64,000 bases of DNA from Marivivens geojensis (GTDB lineage: Bacteria; Pseudomonadota; Alphaproteobacteria; Rhodobacterales; Rhodobacteraceae). Below the pieces are notes generated by a model, which worked only from the letters and a program-made list of their open reading frames with translations, was not told the DNA's origin and ran no database searches. Positions 24,800 to 33,719 of this stretch are shown in pieces; within the stretch, counting starts at the first letter, position 1, and each line of letters begins with the position of its first letter. The position numbers and the translations under genes were made by a program. The DNA is taken from the NCBI RefSeq assembly GCF_023540835.1, contig NZ_JALKCU010000001.1:682001-746000 (forward strand), written 5' to 3'.

Positions 24800-25938
24800 T
24801 CAGCAGGCTCCGCAGCGCGGCGTCCGCCGTATTGCCAGTAGGCGGCGCAAGCGCCCTCTGAACTGACCATCAGCGCGCCTAGAGGCATCTCTGGCGTGCA
24901 TCCCTTGCCGAATTGCGGGCAAGCGGTGGGTTTCATGCGGCCTGTCATGACGGCGCCGCATTCGCAGCCTTCGGGTTCTTGGACCACTCGGGGGCCAGCG
25001 GCGTAGCCGATGCCAAACTTTTCCTCAGCATCAAATGCTTTGTAGCGGTCGCGTATTTTCAGGCCCGAGGCGTCAATCTCGCCCAGCCCGCGCCATTCAA
25101 ACGAAGGGCGACGTTCGTAAACGTCTTCCATCGCAGCGATTGAAATCGGGTTGCCGTGTTCGGGCACGATGCGCGCGTATTGGTTTTCCACCTCAGCGCG
25201 GCCATCGCGGATTTGGATGAGGACCATCAGCACTGATTGCAAAAGGTCCAGCGGTTCAAATCCGGCGACAACAATCGGCTTGTTATAATCACGGGCGATA
25301 AAGTCATAGGGATGCACGCCGATCACCATCGATACGTGACCCGGCCCGACAAACCCGTCGAGCATCATGTAGGGGTCATCCAACAGCGCCTTGATCGGTT
25401 CGGGCACGGTGATGTGATTGCAGAACACAGAGAAATTGGTCAGCCCATCACGCGCGGCTTGTTGGATCGACAGCGCAGTCGAAGGCGTCGTCGTCTCGAA
25501 CCCGAGGCCAAAGAATACGACCTCTTTGTCAGGGTTCCGACGGGCCAGTTCCAGTGCATCAAGCGGAGAATAGACCATGCGAATATCGGCTCCGTCGGCT
25601 TTGGCCTGAAGGAGCGATTTTTTGGTGCCCGGCACGCGCATCGCGTCCCCAAAGGTCGTGAAAATGACGTTCGGTTTCTCTGCAATCTGCACACATTCAT
25701 CGACGCGGGACATCGGCAGGACGCAAACGGGGCAGCCGGGACCGTGGATGAACTCGATGCCTTCGGGTGTCAGGCGATCCAGCCCGTAGCGGAAAATCGC
25801 GTGGGTGTGGCCGCCGCAGATTTCCATGATGTGGACAGGTTTGTCTTTGGTCGCGCCGATCTGGTTGGTGACCTTCTCGATCTCGGCCAAGAGGGACTTT
25901 GCAGCCGTAGGATCGCGGAACTCTTCGACGTATCTCAT
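24796..25938 (-). CDS. hypD: Hydrogenase maturation protein HypD
   Basis: A 380-residue scaffold protein that, with HypC, assembles Fe(CN)2CO. Conserved motifs are CGGHTH (about residue 41), GPGCPVCVLP (about 69-78) and the C-terminal [4Fe-4S] cysteine set with CECGAVMTG and CPQFGKGCTP. It overlaps hypC upstream and hypE downstream by ATGA, which implies coupled translation. Confidence 0.97.
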   Translation of the reverse strand: MRYVEEFRDPTAAKSLLAEIEKVTNQIGATKDKPVHIMEICGGHTHAIFRYGLDRLTPEGIEFIHGPGCPVCVLPMSRVDECVQIAEKPNVIFTTFGDAMRVPGTKKSLLQAKADGADIRMVYSPLDALELARRNPDKEVVFFGLGFETTTPSTALSIQQAARDGLTNFSVFCNHITVPEPIKALLDDPYMMLDGFVGPGHVSMVIGVHPYDFIARDYNKPIVVAGFEPLDLLQSVLMVLIQIRDGRAEVENQYARIVPEHGNPISIAAMEDVYERRPSFEWRGLGEIDASGLKIRDRYKAFDAEEKFGIGYAAGPRVVQEPEGCECGAVMTGRMKPTACPQFGKGCTPEMPLGALMVSSEGACAAYWQYGGRRAAEPAE

Positions 25939-26225
25939 TTCGTTTCCTCCAGCGCCTTCGCACCCTCGGCCATGGCCTCAAGCGTCTCTTGGGCCTCACC
26001 CAGACCACGTAGGGCCTCAAGTGTTTTGGCCGCTTCGTCTTCGTCGATGATTGCCATAGCAAAGCCGACGTGGATCAGAGCGTATTGGCCGATCAGGTCG
26101 TCAGGGTCGCCTGTTAGAACGGGCGCATAGGACACTTCGCGTTTGACGCCAGACACATCTGCCATTGCCATCATGCGGGTGGGGTCGGTGATGGCCACGA
26201 TCTGACCGGGGATACCTAGGCACAT
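25935..26225 (-). CDS. hypC: Hydrogenase maturation chaperone HypC
   Basis: A 96-residue OB-fold chaperone that carries the iron ligand unit to the large subunit. The essential N-terminal Cys2 is in MCLGIPGQI. The Ala/Glu-rich C-terminal helix is longer than in the shortest HypC proteins. It follows hupR by 3 bases. A paralogue, HupF, is encoded at 31728-32048. Confidence 0.95.
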   Translation of the reverse strand: MCLGIPGQIVAITDPTRMMAMADVSGVKREVSYAPVLTGDPDDLIGQYALIHVGFAMAIIDEDEAAKTLEALRGLGEAQETLEAMAEGAKALEETK

Positions 26226-26228
26226 GGC

Positions 26229-27698
26229 TTAGTCCTCTTCTGCGGGGATGCGGCGGGGTGGCGTGATGCCGTATCGGTCGAGCTTGGCGCGCAGGCCAAC
26301 CCGTGACAGGCCCAGTTCGGTCGCCGCACGGCTCTTGTTCCATTTCAGGCGGGTGAGGGTTTCGCGCAAAATCCGCATTTCAATCAGTTCAACGCGGTCT
26401 TTGAGCGTTCCTTCAGAGGTCAGCACCTCTTCTGCGCGACGATCTGCGCCGTCCTCTGACGGATCAGCCTGCAGGATGTGGCGAGAGATCAACTCAGGAC
26501 CGAGCACGGGTTCTTGTGCAAAGATCAGCATGCGCGTGACCTCGTTTTCGAGTTCCTTGAGGTTCCCTGGCCAATCGTAGTTTTCCAAAAACTCGAGAGC
26601 GGTATCCGCAAGGCCATGCACAGGTTTGCCATGCGATTGCGCTGCCTCAAACAAGAGGTGCTGCGCTAAAACGGCGATGTCACCAACCCGCGCCCGCAGG
26701 GGTGGGATCGACAGTTCCGTGACGGCCAACGCGTAGAACAAGTCAGAGCGGAAAAGCCCATCCGCCACCCGCGCCCGTAGGTCGCAATGGGCGCCCGTGA
26801 GCAGGCGCATGTTCGTCGACAGCGTTTCATGCCCGCCGATGGGTTGGAAGCTTCCCTCGGTCACGACCCGCAAGAGCGACAGTTGCAGTTCGGGCGACAG
26901 GGTTTCTACGCCGTTGAGGAATAGCGTCCCGCGATCCGCTTTTTGCAAGAGGCCGATCTTGTTCGATTGAAGGCTGGGTATCGCGCCGCGTTTCGCGCCG
27001 AAAAGCTCTAGTTCGACCATCTCCGACGACATGCCTGCGCAGTTTAGTTCAAAGAACGACCGATCAGAGCGGAGCGAGGTATAATGCATCGCCCGCGCGA
27101 TTTGAGTTTTGCCGACGCCAGCCTCGCCCGTTAGCAAAACGGGCACATCAAAGGACGCATATTGGCGGGCGGCGGTCAGAACGGGGTTCAGCGGCGAATT
27201 GGGCGATCGCAGGACGTTTTCGAACCCAAGCCCCTCGCGCAGTGCCTTACGTTGTTTTTCGAGCTTCGATTCCATCGTCTGACCGAGGTATTTCTGCTCG
27301 AGCGACATACGGTCGTTTTCACGGGACAGTTGGAATAGATGGCTCGCGTTTTTGGCGGTCATCAACAGATGGTCGGGGTGCCACGGTTTGGTGACGAATT
27401 GATAAATGCCCGCCTCATTGATGGCGGCGATCATGTCGTTGGTCTCGGTATAGCCGGTGATGATGATCCGCACGGTTTCGGGCCAGCGGTTGCGCACCTC
27501 GGACAGAAATTCGACGCCAGTTTTGCCCGGCATCCGCTGGTCGCAAAAGATGACTTGGACGTAGTTGTCCTCCATTAGGGCCAGTGCCTCGTCGGCGTTG
27601 GCGGCGGTTAGACAGTCAAAGTCGTCCTCTAGCGCCATCCGCATAGAGGCAAGGCTGTGCGCCTCGTCATCAATCAATAGAACCGTTGGGAGGGTCAT
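26229..27698 (-). CDS. hupR: Hydrogenase response regulator, NtrC-like without sigma-54 motif
   Basis: A 489-residue activator of the hydrogenase structural genes, partner of HupT. Receiver domain 1-120 with Asp53 as phosphate acceptor and Lys104; AAA+ domain about 165-400; Fis-type HTH at 445-480 ([18 protein letters not shown]). The Walker A is GEAGVGKT (191-198), but the GAFTGA loop reads GAIPSL (238-243) and the Walker B end is FLNG instead of FLDE (260-263). This suits the R. capsulatus HupR, known to work with the sigma-70 polymerase and to activate when unphosphorylated. The ATG at 27698 overlaps the hypB stop; a longer frame upstream is rejected. Confidence 0.93.
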   Translation of the reverse strand: MTLPTVLLIDDEAHSLASMRMALEDDFDCLTAANADEALALMEDNYVQVIFCDQRMPGKTGVEFLSEVRNRWPETVRIIITGYTETNDMIAAINEAGIYQFVTKPWHPDHLLMTAKNASHLFQLSRENDRMSLEQKYLGQTMESKLEKQRKALREGLGFENVLRSPNSPLNPVLTAARQYASFDVPVLLTGEAGVGKTQIARAMHYTSLRSDRSFFELNCAGMSSEMVELELFGAKRGAIPSLQSNKIGLLQKADRGTLFLNGVETLSPELQLSLLRVVTEGSFQPIGGHETLSTNMRLLTGAHCDLRARVADGLFRSDLFYALAVTELSIPPLRARVGDIAVLAQHLLFEAAQSHGKPVHGLADTALEFLENYDWPGNLKELENEVTRMLIFAQEPVLGPELISRHILQADPSEDGADRRAEEVLTSEGTLKDRVELIEMRILRETLTRLKWNKSRAATELGLSRVGLRAKLDRYGITPPRRIPAEED

Positions 27699-28522
27699 TC
27701 TGCGGCCCTCGGTTCGGATTTCGCAGTGAGCCGCGCAGTGAGCCATCCGATCCACTGGTCCATGCCTTCGCCTGTGCGGGCCGAAACGCGGAGGATTTCG
27801 ATGGTCGGGTTCACGCGGCGCAGGTTCTCCTCGTAGAGGTCGAGGTCCACGTCGCAGTGCGGGGCGAGGTCGATTTTGTTCAGGATCGCCACCCGAGCGG
27901 CGGTAAACATGTCGGGGTATTTCAAAGGTTTATCTTCACCTTCGGTAACCGAGAGTATCGCGACCTTGCAGTCCTCGCCCAGATCGAAGGACGCAGGACA
28001 AACGAGGTTCCCGACGTTTTCGATGAAGAGGAATGACCCAGCGGCGAGGTTCAAATGCTCCATCGCATGTCCGACCATATGACCGTCGAGGTGGCAGCCC
28101 TTGCCTGTGTTGACTTGGATCGCGGGAGCGCCCGTCGCGCGGATGCGGTCGGCGTCATTGGCGGTTTGCTGGTCGCCTTCAATCACCGCAAGAGGGATGT
28201 TGCCCAAGGCTTCGATTGTTTTGCACAGGAGGGTGGTTTTGCCTGACCCCGGTGAGGACACCAGATTGATCGCAAAGCACCCAAGATCCGCTAGGGCCGC
28301 ACGGTTTTCATCTGCGTAGCGGTCATTTTTGGCGAGGATATCCGTCTCGATCTCGATCAAACGCTCTTGGGTCATGCCAGGCACTTCGACGCCCGCAGGG
28401 CCGTTACCAAAGTGGATGTCGCCGTGATCGTGGTGGTGATGCCCGTGGTGATGGTGGTGGCCGTGATCATGATGGTGGTGACCTTCGAGCTTTGCATCAC
28501 CGCAACCGCAAATTGTGCACAT
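27695..28522 (-). CDS. hypB: Hydrogenase nickel incorporation GTPase HypB, histidine-rich
   Basis: A 275-residue GTPase that inserts nickel with HypA. The N-terminal CTICGCG high-affinity site is followed by a histidine run at about 15-36 with some 16 histidines, likely a nickel store. GTPase motifs are SSPGSGKT, the EGDQQT switch and NKIDL. The ATG overlaps the hypA stop by one base and its stop overlaps hupR by four. Confidence 0.97.
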   Translation of the reverse strand: MCTICGCGDAKLEGHHHHDHGHHHHHGHHHHDHGDIHFGNGPAGVEVPGMTQERLIEIETDILAKNDRYADENRAALADLGCFAINLVSSPGSGKTTLLCKTIEALGNIPLAVIEGDQQTANDADRIRATGAPAIQVNTGKGCHLDGHMVGHAMEHLNLAAGSFLFIENVGNLVCPASFDLGEDCKVAILSVTEGEDKPLKYPDMFTAARVAILNKIDLAPHCDVDLDLYEENLRRVNPTIEILRVSARTGEGMDQWIGWLTARLTAKSEPRAAE

Positions 28523-28851
28523 TATTCCACCTCCAAATCTTTGATCCGCATTTCGTCGCCCCCTTGGGGCATCAATTTTCCGCCGCCACAGTCGGGGCAG
28601 GGGTCTAATCTATTGTCGATCTCGACCTCTTTCACGCAGTCATAGCAGAGCGCCCGACCGGGGAGGTCAATCATAATAAGCTCCGCGTTTTCCGCGACGG
28701 ACCCGCGCATCACCACGTCAAAGGCAAAGCTCAACGCACCTTTTTCGACGCCCGCAAAACGACCGATTTCCACGCGCACTTTGGTCACAGGGCGGTCTGT
28801 TGCGCTTTCAATCACGCTACGGATGCCTTCGCAGAGGGACATTTCATGCAT
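28522..28851 (-). CDS. hypA: Hydrogenase nickel incorporation protein HypA
   Basis: A 109-residue zinc and nickel metallochaperone. It starts MHEMSLCEG with the nickel-binding His2; the zinc site is CYDC and CPDC at about 70-95. The ATG at 28851 is chosen because the conserved MHE must be the N terminus; it overlaps hupK by 8 bases. Confidence 0.96.
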   Translation of the reverse strand: MHEMSLCEGIRSVIESATDRPVTKVRVEIGRFAGVEKGALSFAFDVVMRGSVAENAELIMIDLPGRALCYDCVKEVEIDNRLDPCPDCGGGKLMPQGGDEMRIKDLEVE

Positions 28852-29710
28852 GATCGGCCTCGTGAACGGTGACGGGAATACAGGGGTCCAGAATATCCAA
28901 AAGCAACGGCGCAAGGCCAGCGTCGGTTAATGCCGCGAGCGATCTGTCCAAAACGCCACCTTTGGCAAGCAGGTGATCTGTCGGGGTGATCCGCGTCAGA
29001 TCGGTCACATGTCCGTTCGAGGTTCCGATCTGCAGGCCATAGTCGCCACGCGGGGCGCTGACGATCGTGCCAAAGGCGGTGCGGCGCGGCGTTGGATACG
29101 GGCGGGTCAAGTCGATCACGCGACCCATTGTGCGCCACAGCGGACCGTAGCCGTCGCTTGCGGCGATTTGGATCATCAGGGGGTGATCGGCATGGCGACC
29201 CGCAACTGAGTTTTCGACTGGGGCCTTTTTGAACATGGTGTCCACGCTGACCAAAGGCACGGGACCAGTGTCGGCCATGCGTTTCGCAAAGGTGGTCTGG
29301 ATCGTTGACAGTAGCGGGGCGATGCCATCGCCCGATGTCAAGAAAGTCCGGAAATCGGCGAGCCGACGTGGCACGCCGTTCGGACCAAAGCCCGCGCGGA
29401 TCACGGCCGCTGCATCGCTCTGCCAGCCTTGGGGCAGCGTCGGTGAGCCGATATTCAGCCGCGATGGGAGCGCGATGAACAGTTTCATGGCGTGGTCGCG
29501 GATGGCTTCTTGGCGGGCGGCCTCCAAAAGGTCGGGTGTCGTCGGGAACCCGAGGGCCAACCGTGCGCCAAGCGCTTGGGCCCCACGGCAGAGGTTGAAC
29601 AGTCGCGGCAGGGTTTCCGCCGCATCCAGTGCTGTGCGCCCGCGCAATAACTCACCCACCGGAAGCTCCGGTGTTGTGGTGACTGCGTATCGTGCGCGGG
29701 TTTGGATCAT
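28844..29710 (-). CDS. hupK: Hydrogenase accessory protein HupK
   Basis: A 288-residue protein resembling a reduced hydrogenase large subunit. It keeps a C-terminal DPCIPV echo of the DPCxxC motif but lacks the N-terminal CxxC pair, so it cannot hold a NiFe site. In rhizobia and Rhodobacter HupK is a scaffold-like maturation factor for the uptake enzyme. Its ATG overlaps the hupJ stop by one base. Confidence 0.88.
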   Translation of the reverse strand: MIQTRARYAVTTTPELPVGELLRGRTALDAAETLPRLFNLCRGAQALGARLALGFPTTPDLLEAARQEAIRDHAMKLFIALPSRLNIGSPTLPQGWQSDAAAVIRAGFGPNGVPRRLADFRTFLTSGDGIAPLLSTIQTTFAKRMADTGPVPLVSVDTMFKKAPVENSVAGRHADHPLMIQIAASDGYGPLWRTMGRVIDLTRPYPTPRRTAFGTIVSAPRGDYGLQIGTSNGHVTDLTRITPTDHLLAKGGVLDRSLAALTDAGLAPLLLDILDPCIPVTVHEADHA

Positions 29711-30504
29711 TATTCAGCCTCGGTTGTCATATCTGTCGCCAAGCCAGCGGTGATCACCTTGCGGCGGGATGGCACCATATCAATTTCGGGTTCCTCGGCT
29801 TCAGGCGGGTTTAATTCGGCCTCTCGTGCAGCGCGGATATCTTCGCGGCGGTCGGTTTCTGCGCGATTTTCTTCTTTGAAAAGCTCCGTCAGGACGGCGC
29901 GGGCGACATCGACCGCTTGGGCTTGGGTGTTGAAGTCCCCCATCGGAGAGAACAGCGAGCAGGCCTTGTAGCCGCCCGATTGTTCCCGAACGTTATGGAT
30001 GAATTCGTAATTGCCCGATGGAAACGCGATGGTTTCCTTGGCGCCCACCGTCAGGGTCGACCAATCCTCGCCCTCGGCAGGCAAGAGGAACAGGTTCATA
30101 AACCACGGTGTAATCAGCACGCCCAAGGGGCGGCCCTCATAGCGGTGAAAGCCGACGGCTTGAACGTGCAGCACTTTATTCACCAAAGGCACGTCGCGCA
30201 TTTTTGCATGCCAGATTTCACGGAAATCAGCTTCGAGCGCGGCAGAGACGGCGGCCATGTCATTGGCGTCTTTGACGCTCTCCGCGCCTGGATCTTCGAG
30301 GACCATGAACTGTTCTTTTGGGGCGGAACAGTTCGGGCAAGACCAGTCGTGCGGGAGGTCGATAAAGGCTGTGCCCGGTTCGATCTGGCGGTAATCGTCG
30401 CCATCGGCTGGGTCGTAAGGGGTCCAGCAGATTTTACACTCCATAATTGCGGCGCGGCTGATCTTGTCCATTGCGCCTAGGAATGATCCCTCGAACCCGC
30501 TCAT
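29710..30504 (-). CDS. hupJ: Rubredoxin-HybE fusion hydrogenase assembly protein
   Basis: A 264-residue protein. Residues 21-70 form a rubredoxin with C23/C26 (CKIC) and C56/C59 (CPNC); residues 80-215 form a HybE/HupJ-type chaperone domain (LITPWFMNLFLLP is characteristic). In rhizobia these are two genes, hupI and hupJ; here they are fused as in R. capsulatus. The rubredoxin part is thought to protect the enzyme during assembly in air. The ATG at 30504 overlaps the hupH stop, which supports this start over Met12 or Met21. Confidence 0.9.
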   Translation of the reverse strand: MSGFEGSFLGAMDKISRAAIMECKICWTPYDPADGDDYRQIEPGTAFIDLPHDWSCPNCSAPKEQFMVLEDPGAESVKDANDMAAVSAALEADFREIWHAKMRDVPLVNKVLHVQAVGFHRYEGRPLGVLITPWFMNLFLLPAEGEDWSTLTVGAKETIAFPSGNYEFIHNVREQSGGYKACSLFSPMGDFNTQAQAVDVARAVLTELFKEENRAETDRREDIRAAREAELNPPEAEEPEIDMVPSRRKVITAGLATDMTTEAE

Positions 30505-31334
30505 GCCAACGTCTCCATCACGTCGCGGATGCGGGCATCGCTGTCGCGGAGGTCCTCGTCTGCGGCAAGTGCAACTTCGGGCATGTCGGTGACTTCAAAC
30601 GTGTCGAGGATCAGCGTGTCCATGGAGTTAAAGAACTGCACCCGCCAAACTTTGCTCAGCGCTGTCGCGGTGACACGGCAGTTTCCGTAGCCACGGGACA
30701 GGATCGTAACGGCCCCTTCGCCGAGGGCAGCGTCCAACCACTCCAGATCGCCTTCGGTGTGGGGCAGGAGGGTGAGGTTGATCACATGCGGGATTTGACC
30801 CTTTTGGTAGCTCGCTGATTTATCCATCAACTCGGCCAGTAGCGCAGGCGCATTGGCGATGGTCGATGGTTTCGGTGCAGCGGTCAGAAGCGCGGGTTTA
30901 TGCGGGGTATGGGCGCGTTCAATGGCGATCGCGGGAATGGGGGCGACCTCAACGCGGTCAACGCCTTCGCCTGCCAATAGCCAGACACCTGCAAAGAACG
31001 ACTCCTGCGCACGGATCGCGGGGATGCCACGAATACGGAGCGAGACTTCGCCTTCGCCCAATGTGTCCGCCATGAATGCGCGGTTCGTCTGATCAAGATG
31101 CGATAGGTCATGGCTGCGGCTTTGCCCGTCAATCGCACAATCAGCACATGATTTCGCGATGTCGTGCATCAGCGCGGTGCCTACTGCAACGCTGTTCGGA
31201 TCGTCGATCTCTGGCGTGTGCGGGGAATAGGTCCGCATGTCCTGGGGCATGACGGTGTACTGTAGTTCGTCATCCTCGGCCAAGGGTTGGGAGCCAGGGC
31301 CAAAGCCGGTCGGGGGCATTACAAAATTCGACAT
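30501..31334 (-). CDS. hupH: Hydrogenase expression/formation protein HupH
   Basis: A 277-residue HupH/HyaF family protein, assisting maturation of the uptake hydrogenase, probably of the small subunit. The LLTEIPHVINLTLLPHT-like segment is represented here by IPHVINLTLLPHTEGDL and the SRGYGNCRV motif is conserved. It starts 2 bases after the hupG stop. Confidence 0.92.
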   Translation of the reverse strand: MSNFVMPPTGFGPGSQPLAEDDELQYTVMPQDMRTYSPHTPEIDDPNSVAVGTALMHDIAKSCADCAIDGQSRSHDLSHLDQTNRAFMADTLGEGEVSLRIRGIPAIRAQESFFAGVWLLAGEGVDRVEVAPIPAIAIERAHTPHKPALLTAAPKPSTIANAPALLAELMDKSASYQKGQIPHVINLTLLPHTEGDLEWLDAALGEGAVTILSRGYGNCRVTATALSKVWRVQFFNSMDTLILDTFEVTDMPEVALAADEDLRDSDARIRDVMETLA

Positions 31335-31336
31335 GA

Positions 31337-31720
31337 TCAGGCTCCTTCAGGGTGCAGCGCAAGGATTTGGGGAATGCGGGACATGTAATCGTCCCAGTCG
31401 CGGACCTTTGGGATCGACCCTAAAACCACGCCTTCGCGGTAAAAAACGAGAGCGGGTGTTTTGAACACGCCTGCGGCCTCTTTGGCGGCGTCCTCGAATT
31501 CGGTCGCGACGACGGCGCAGTCAAACGCGCCTTGGAAGGTCATTTTAAGTTCGGGCAGAACCACAGCCACATCGGTGGTTTCGAGGTTGCGAACGGGATC
31601 GCCCGTGATGAACACGCAATGCACGCCTTCGCCCCGTGTGTATTCGGTCAGGTCGTGGGTCGTGTTCAGGATGGGGTAGCCAAATTCAGAGCTCAGTCGG
31701 TCGATTAACGGATGGGTCAT
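31337..31720 (-). CDS. hupG: Hydrogenase chaperone HupG (HyaE family)
   Basis: A 127-residue thioredoxin-fold protein without the CxxC active site, of the HyaE/HupG family that binds the Tat signal of the small subunit. The ATG at 31720 has GAGG 7 bases upstream; an earlier in-frame start overlapping hupF is less likely. It follows hupF by 7 bases. Confidence 0.9.
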   Translation of the reverse strand: MTHPLIDRLSSEFGYPILNTTHDLTEYTRGEGVHCVFITGDPVRNLETTDVAVVLPELKMTFQGAFDCAVVATEFEDAAKEAAGVFKTPALVFYREGVVLGSIPKVRDWDDYMSRIPQILALHPEGA

Positions 31721-31727
31721 TGTGGCC

Positions 31728-32048
31728 TCATGCAGTCGATTTGCCATCCGCGAGCGCGGCGGCGAGGTGAGGGGGAAGTTGCGGTTCGCGGGCGTTCAGG
31801 TCGGCAAATGCATCGCCCAGATCGCCGCCCTGCATGATGGAGCGCAGCCCGTTCAGTGCAGCAGTGATTTTTTCAGCTTCGTCAGTAGAGATGATGTCAC
31901 GCGCCGCGCCGAGGAACGTTAGGAGCCACGTTCCAGCGGGGACGTCACCGACCAGCGACAGGTCGATCAATTCAATCCGTTCGCCGTCCGTGCAGGTCGC
32001 GGCGATGCCTTCGCTACCGATGACTTTCATCGGGACGCCGACGCACAT
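31728..32048 (-). CDS. hupF: Hydrogenase assembly chaperone HupF (HypC paralogue)
   Basis: A 106-residue HypC family member starting MCVGVPM with the essential Cys2. Unlike HypC it is dedicated to the large subunit of the uptake enzyme and is reported to help maturation at higher oxygen. Its C-terminal extension (LNAREPQLPPHLAAAL) sets it apart from HypC. Its ATG overlaps the hupD stop by one base. Confidence 0.92.
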   Translation of the reverse strand: MCVGVPMKVIGSEGIAATCTDGERIELIDLSLVGDVPAGTWLLTFLGAARDIISTDEAEKITAALNGLRSIMQGGDLGDAFADLNAREPQLPPHLAAALADGKSTA

Positions 32049-32659
32049 TATTCGACCTCCGCAGGGAGGAAGCGTTCATCGCCATAGCGGTAGGCTTCGT
32101 CCTCGGACGGGCGGCCATCTTCGTAGGCGGAGCGCAGGATGGATTTATCCGCGAGGAGTGATTTGTCCCCTTCGCCGTGAGTCGGAACGATCTGCAGTTT
32201 GGCGAGCTTATCGAGCGCCACCTTGATCGCGGGTTCTATTTGCGCGGCAACGATATCGCGGAGCCCGCCGCCGTAGTCCTCTAGCTCTTCGGGTTGGCAA
32301 CCGATCAACAACAGGTCGGGCGGGCAGTAGCCCATCAACCGCGCTGTCGCGATCACATCCTGAAAACCCGTCTGGTGGAGCGACATCTTTTTCGCGCCCA
32401 TAAAGGCGGGAACCTCGTCACCTTCGACGATCTTCATCGTGCCCGGTTCGAGGCCGTAATCGACCGCATCAAAGACGATCAGAACGTCGGCTTCTTCGAG
32501 GAAGGGCAGAAGATAGAGGCCCTGCGTGCCGCCATCCAAGAGGCGCACATTTTCAGGAAAGGCCCACTGATCTGCCATGCGTTCGACGCAGCGGACGCCA
32601 AAGCCTTCGTCGGCCCACAGAACGTTACCGATGCCTAGAATGAGCACACGTTGTGCCAT
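32048..32659 (-). CDS. hupD: Hydrogenase large-subunit maturation endopeptidase
   Basis: A 203-residue HybD/HyaD-type protease that cuts the C-terminal tail of HupL after nickel insertion. Likely nickel-sensing residues are E18 (WADEGFGVR), D64 or D67 (VFDAVDYG) and H95 (MSLHQTGF). The ATG at 32659 has GGGAGGG 5-11 bases upstream. It begins the accessory part of the operon after a 280-base gap behind hupC. Confidence 0.94.
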   Translation of the reverse strand: MAQRVLILGIGNVLWADEGFGVRCVERMADQWAFPENVRLLDGGTQGLYLLPFLEEADVLIVFDAVDYGLEPGTMKIVEGDEVPAFMGAKKMSLHQTGFQDVIATARLMGYCPPDLLLIGCQPEELEDYGGGLRDIVAAQIEPAIKVALDKLAKLQIVPTHGEGDKSLLADKSILRSAYEDGRPSEDEAYRYGDERFLPAEVE

Positions 32660-32886
32660 CCAACCCTCCCTGATGATGTCCCCTCTAGTCGGAATCATGG
32701 TTACCGACTGTTCGCATAAGTGAGAGTAATGCTTTCAGTATGCGGCGGTGAGAGAAAAAACATTCTCGGATTTTTCGTTTTAAGTGACTGTTTTATTGTT
32801 AAATTTCTGTATGCAATGGGATGCTATGCTGCAGCATGGTGAAAAGTAAGTTATCGATTATATGTAAATTTGGAAATCATGTAATC
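32660..32886 (-). promoter_or_regulatory. AT-rich gap between hupC and hupD, possible second promoter
   Basis: 227 bases of clearly AT-richer sequence behind the hupC terminator, holding a perfect 12-bp palindrome ATGCTGCAGCAT (32826-32837) and several A/T tracts. It contains no gene. Position and composition suit a separate promoter for hupD and the genes after it; no promoter boxes close to consensus were fixed. Confidence 0.4.
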
Positions 32887-32918
32887 GCAAAGAAAAACGG
32901 GCGCCGAGGCGCCCGTTT
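32887..32918 (-). terminator. Rho-independent terminator after hupC
   Basis: AAACGGGCGCC (32895-32905) and GGCGCCCGTTT (32908-32918) pair perfectly; on the minus strand the stem is followed by TTTCTTTGCG. It lies 22 bases after the hupC stop and would separate the structural genes from the accessory genes. Confidence 0.85.
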
Positions 32919-32939
32919 CCGTTCAGAATAAGGATGGGA

Positions 32940-33716
32940 TTATTCTGGACGATCGTCTTTGAAGGTCCGTGTGCCAGAGATCATGGTCGAGACCATCGAC
33001 TGACGCGACAGGATGTCTTCGCGGATGGCGGCGTAGATGTGGATGATCATGAAAATCACGATGAACCACATGCCCAAATGGTGGACCGAATGCAGTATCT
33101 GTGTGTTCCCGACCCAGCCGATCAACCAGCCCATCACGTTGTGCGAGAGTGACCCCGCCTGCGCACCTTCCGCATAGAGCGCCCAGCCCGTTAGGATCAT
33201 GAACGTGATGCCGAGCGTCATGAAGAAGAACATGGCGATCTGTGCCAGAGGGTTATGACCGACGTATTTCTTTGGCTCTGCTTCGAGGAAGAGATACCAT
33301 TTCAGTTCGAAGACGACCTCTTTCCACCAACGTTTGTTCAGGATGGGAACGTAGAACAATTGCTTTGCGTGGTGGTTACCGACAAAGGCCCAATAGATGC
33401 GGGCAAAGAACCCGACCGTTAGGATTTGCGCGGCGGCAAAGTGGCCAAAGCGGATGTAGCCCATGACGAACTGGTGGGTCGCCTCGGCAAAGGTCATGGT
33501 CGGCAGGGGCGAGGCGATAAACCAGCCCGTTCCGATCAGAACCATGATGCAGAGCGCATTGATCCAGTGCCACAGACGCACAGGCCATTCGTAGACAAAG
33601 ACCGATGTTCTGCGGCGGATGCTGTCGATGTCCTGCGCGGTTGCGTCCCCCGTCAGGCGGGACGCTTCCAGAGGTTCGACCTCCATGTTTGGTGTGTGAA
33701 TTGACTGATCAGCCAT
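32940..33716 (-). CDS. hupC: Uptake hydrogenase b-type cytochrome subunit
   Basis: A 258-residue diheme cytochrome b that anchors HupSL to the membrane and passes electrons to the quinone pool. Four membrane helices are visible with heme histidines in VRLWHWINA, RFGHFAAA, HSVHHLGMW and IIHIYAAIRED. The cytoplasmic N terminus is longer than in E. coli HyaC. It starts 3 bases after the small HTGH peptide gene and is followed by a terminator. Confidence 0.96.
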   Translation of the reverse strand: MADQSIHTPNMEVEPLEASRLTGDATAQDIDSIRRRTSVFVYEWPVRLWHWINALCIMVLIGTGWFIASPLPTMTFAEATHQFVMGYIRFGHFAAAQILTVGFFARIYWAFVGNHHAKQLFYVPILNKRWWKEVVFELKWYLFLEAEPKKYVGHNPLAQIAMFFFMTLGITFMILTGWALYAEGAQAGSLSHNVMGWLIGWVGNTQILHSVHHLGMWFIVIFMIIHIYAAIREDILSRQSMVSTMISGTRTFKDDRPE

Positions 33717-33719
33717 GGA

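Noticed and set aside
28400-28510. Repetitive GTGGTGATG-type tract as a simple repeat or CRISPR-like feature
   Set aside because: It encodes the histidine run of HypB in frame and has no spacer structure.
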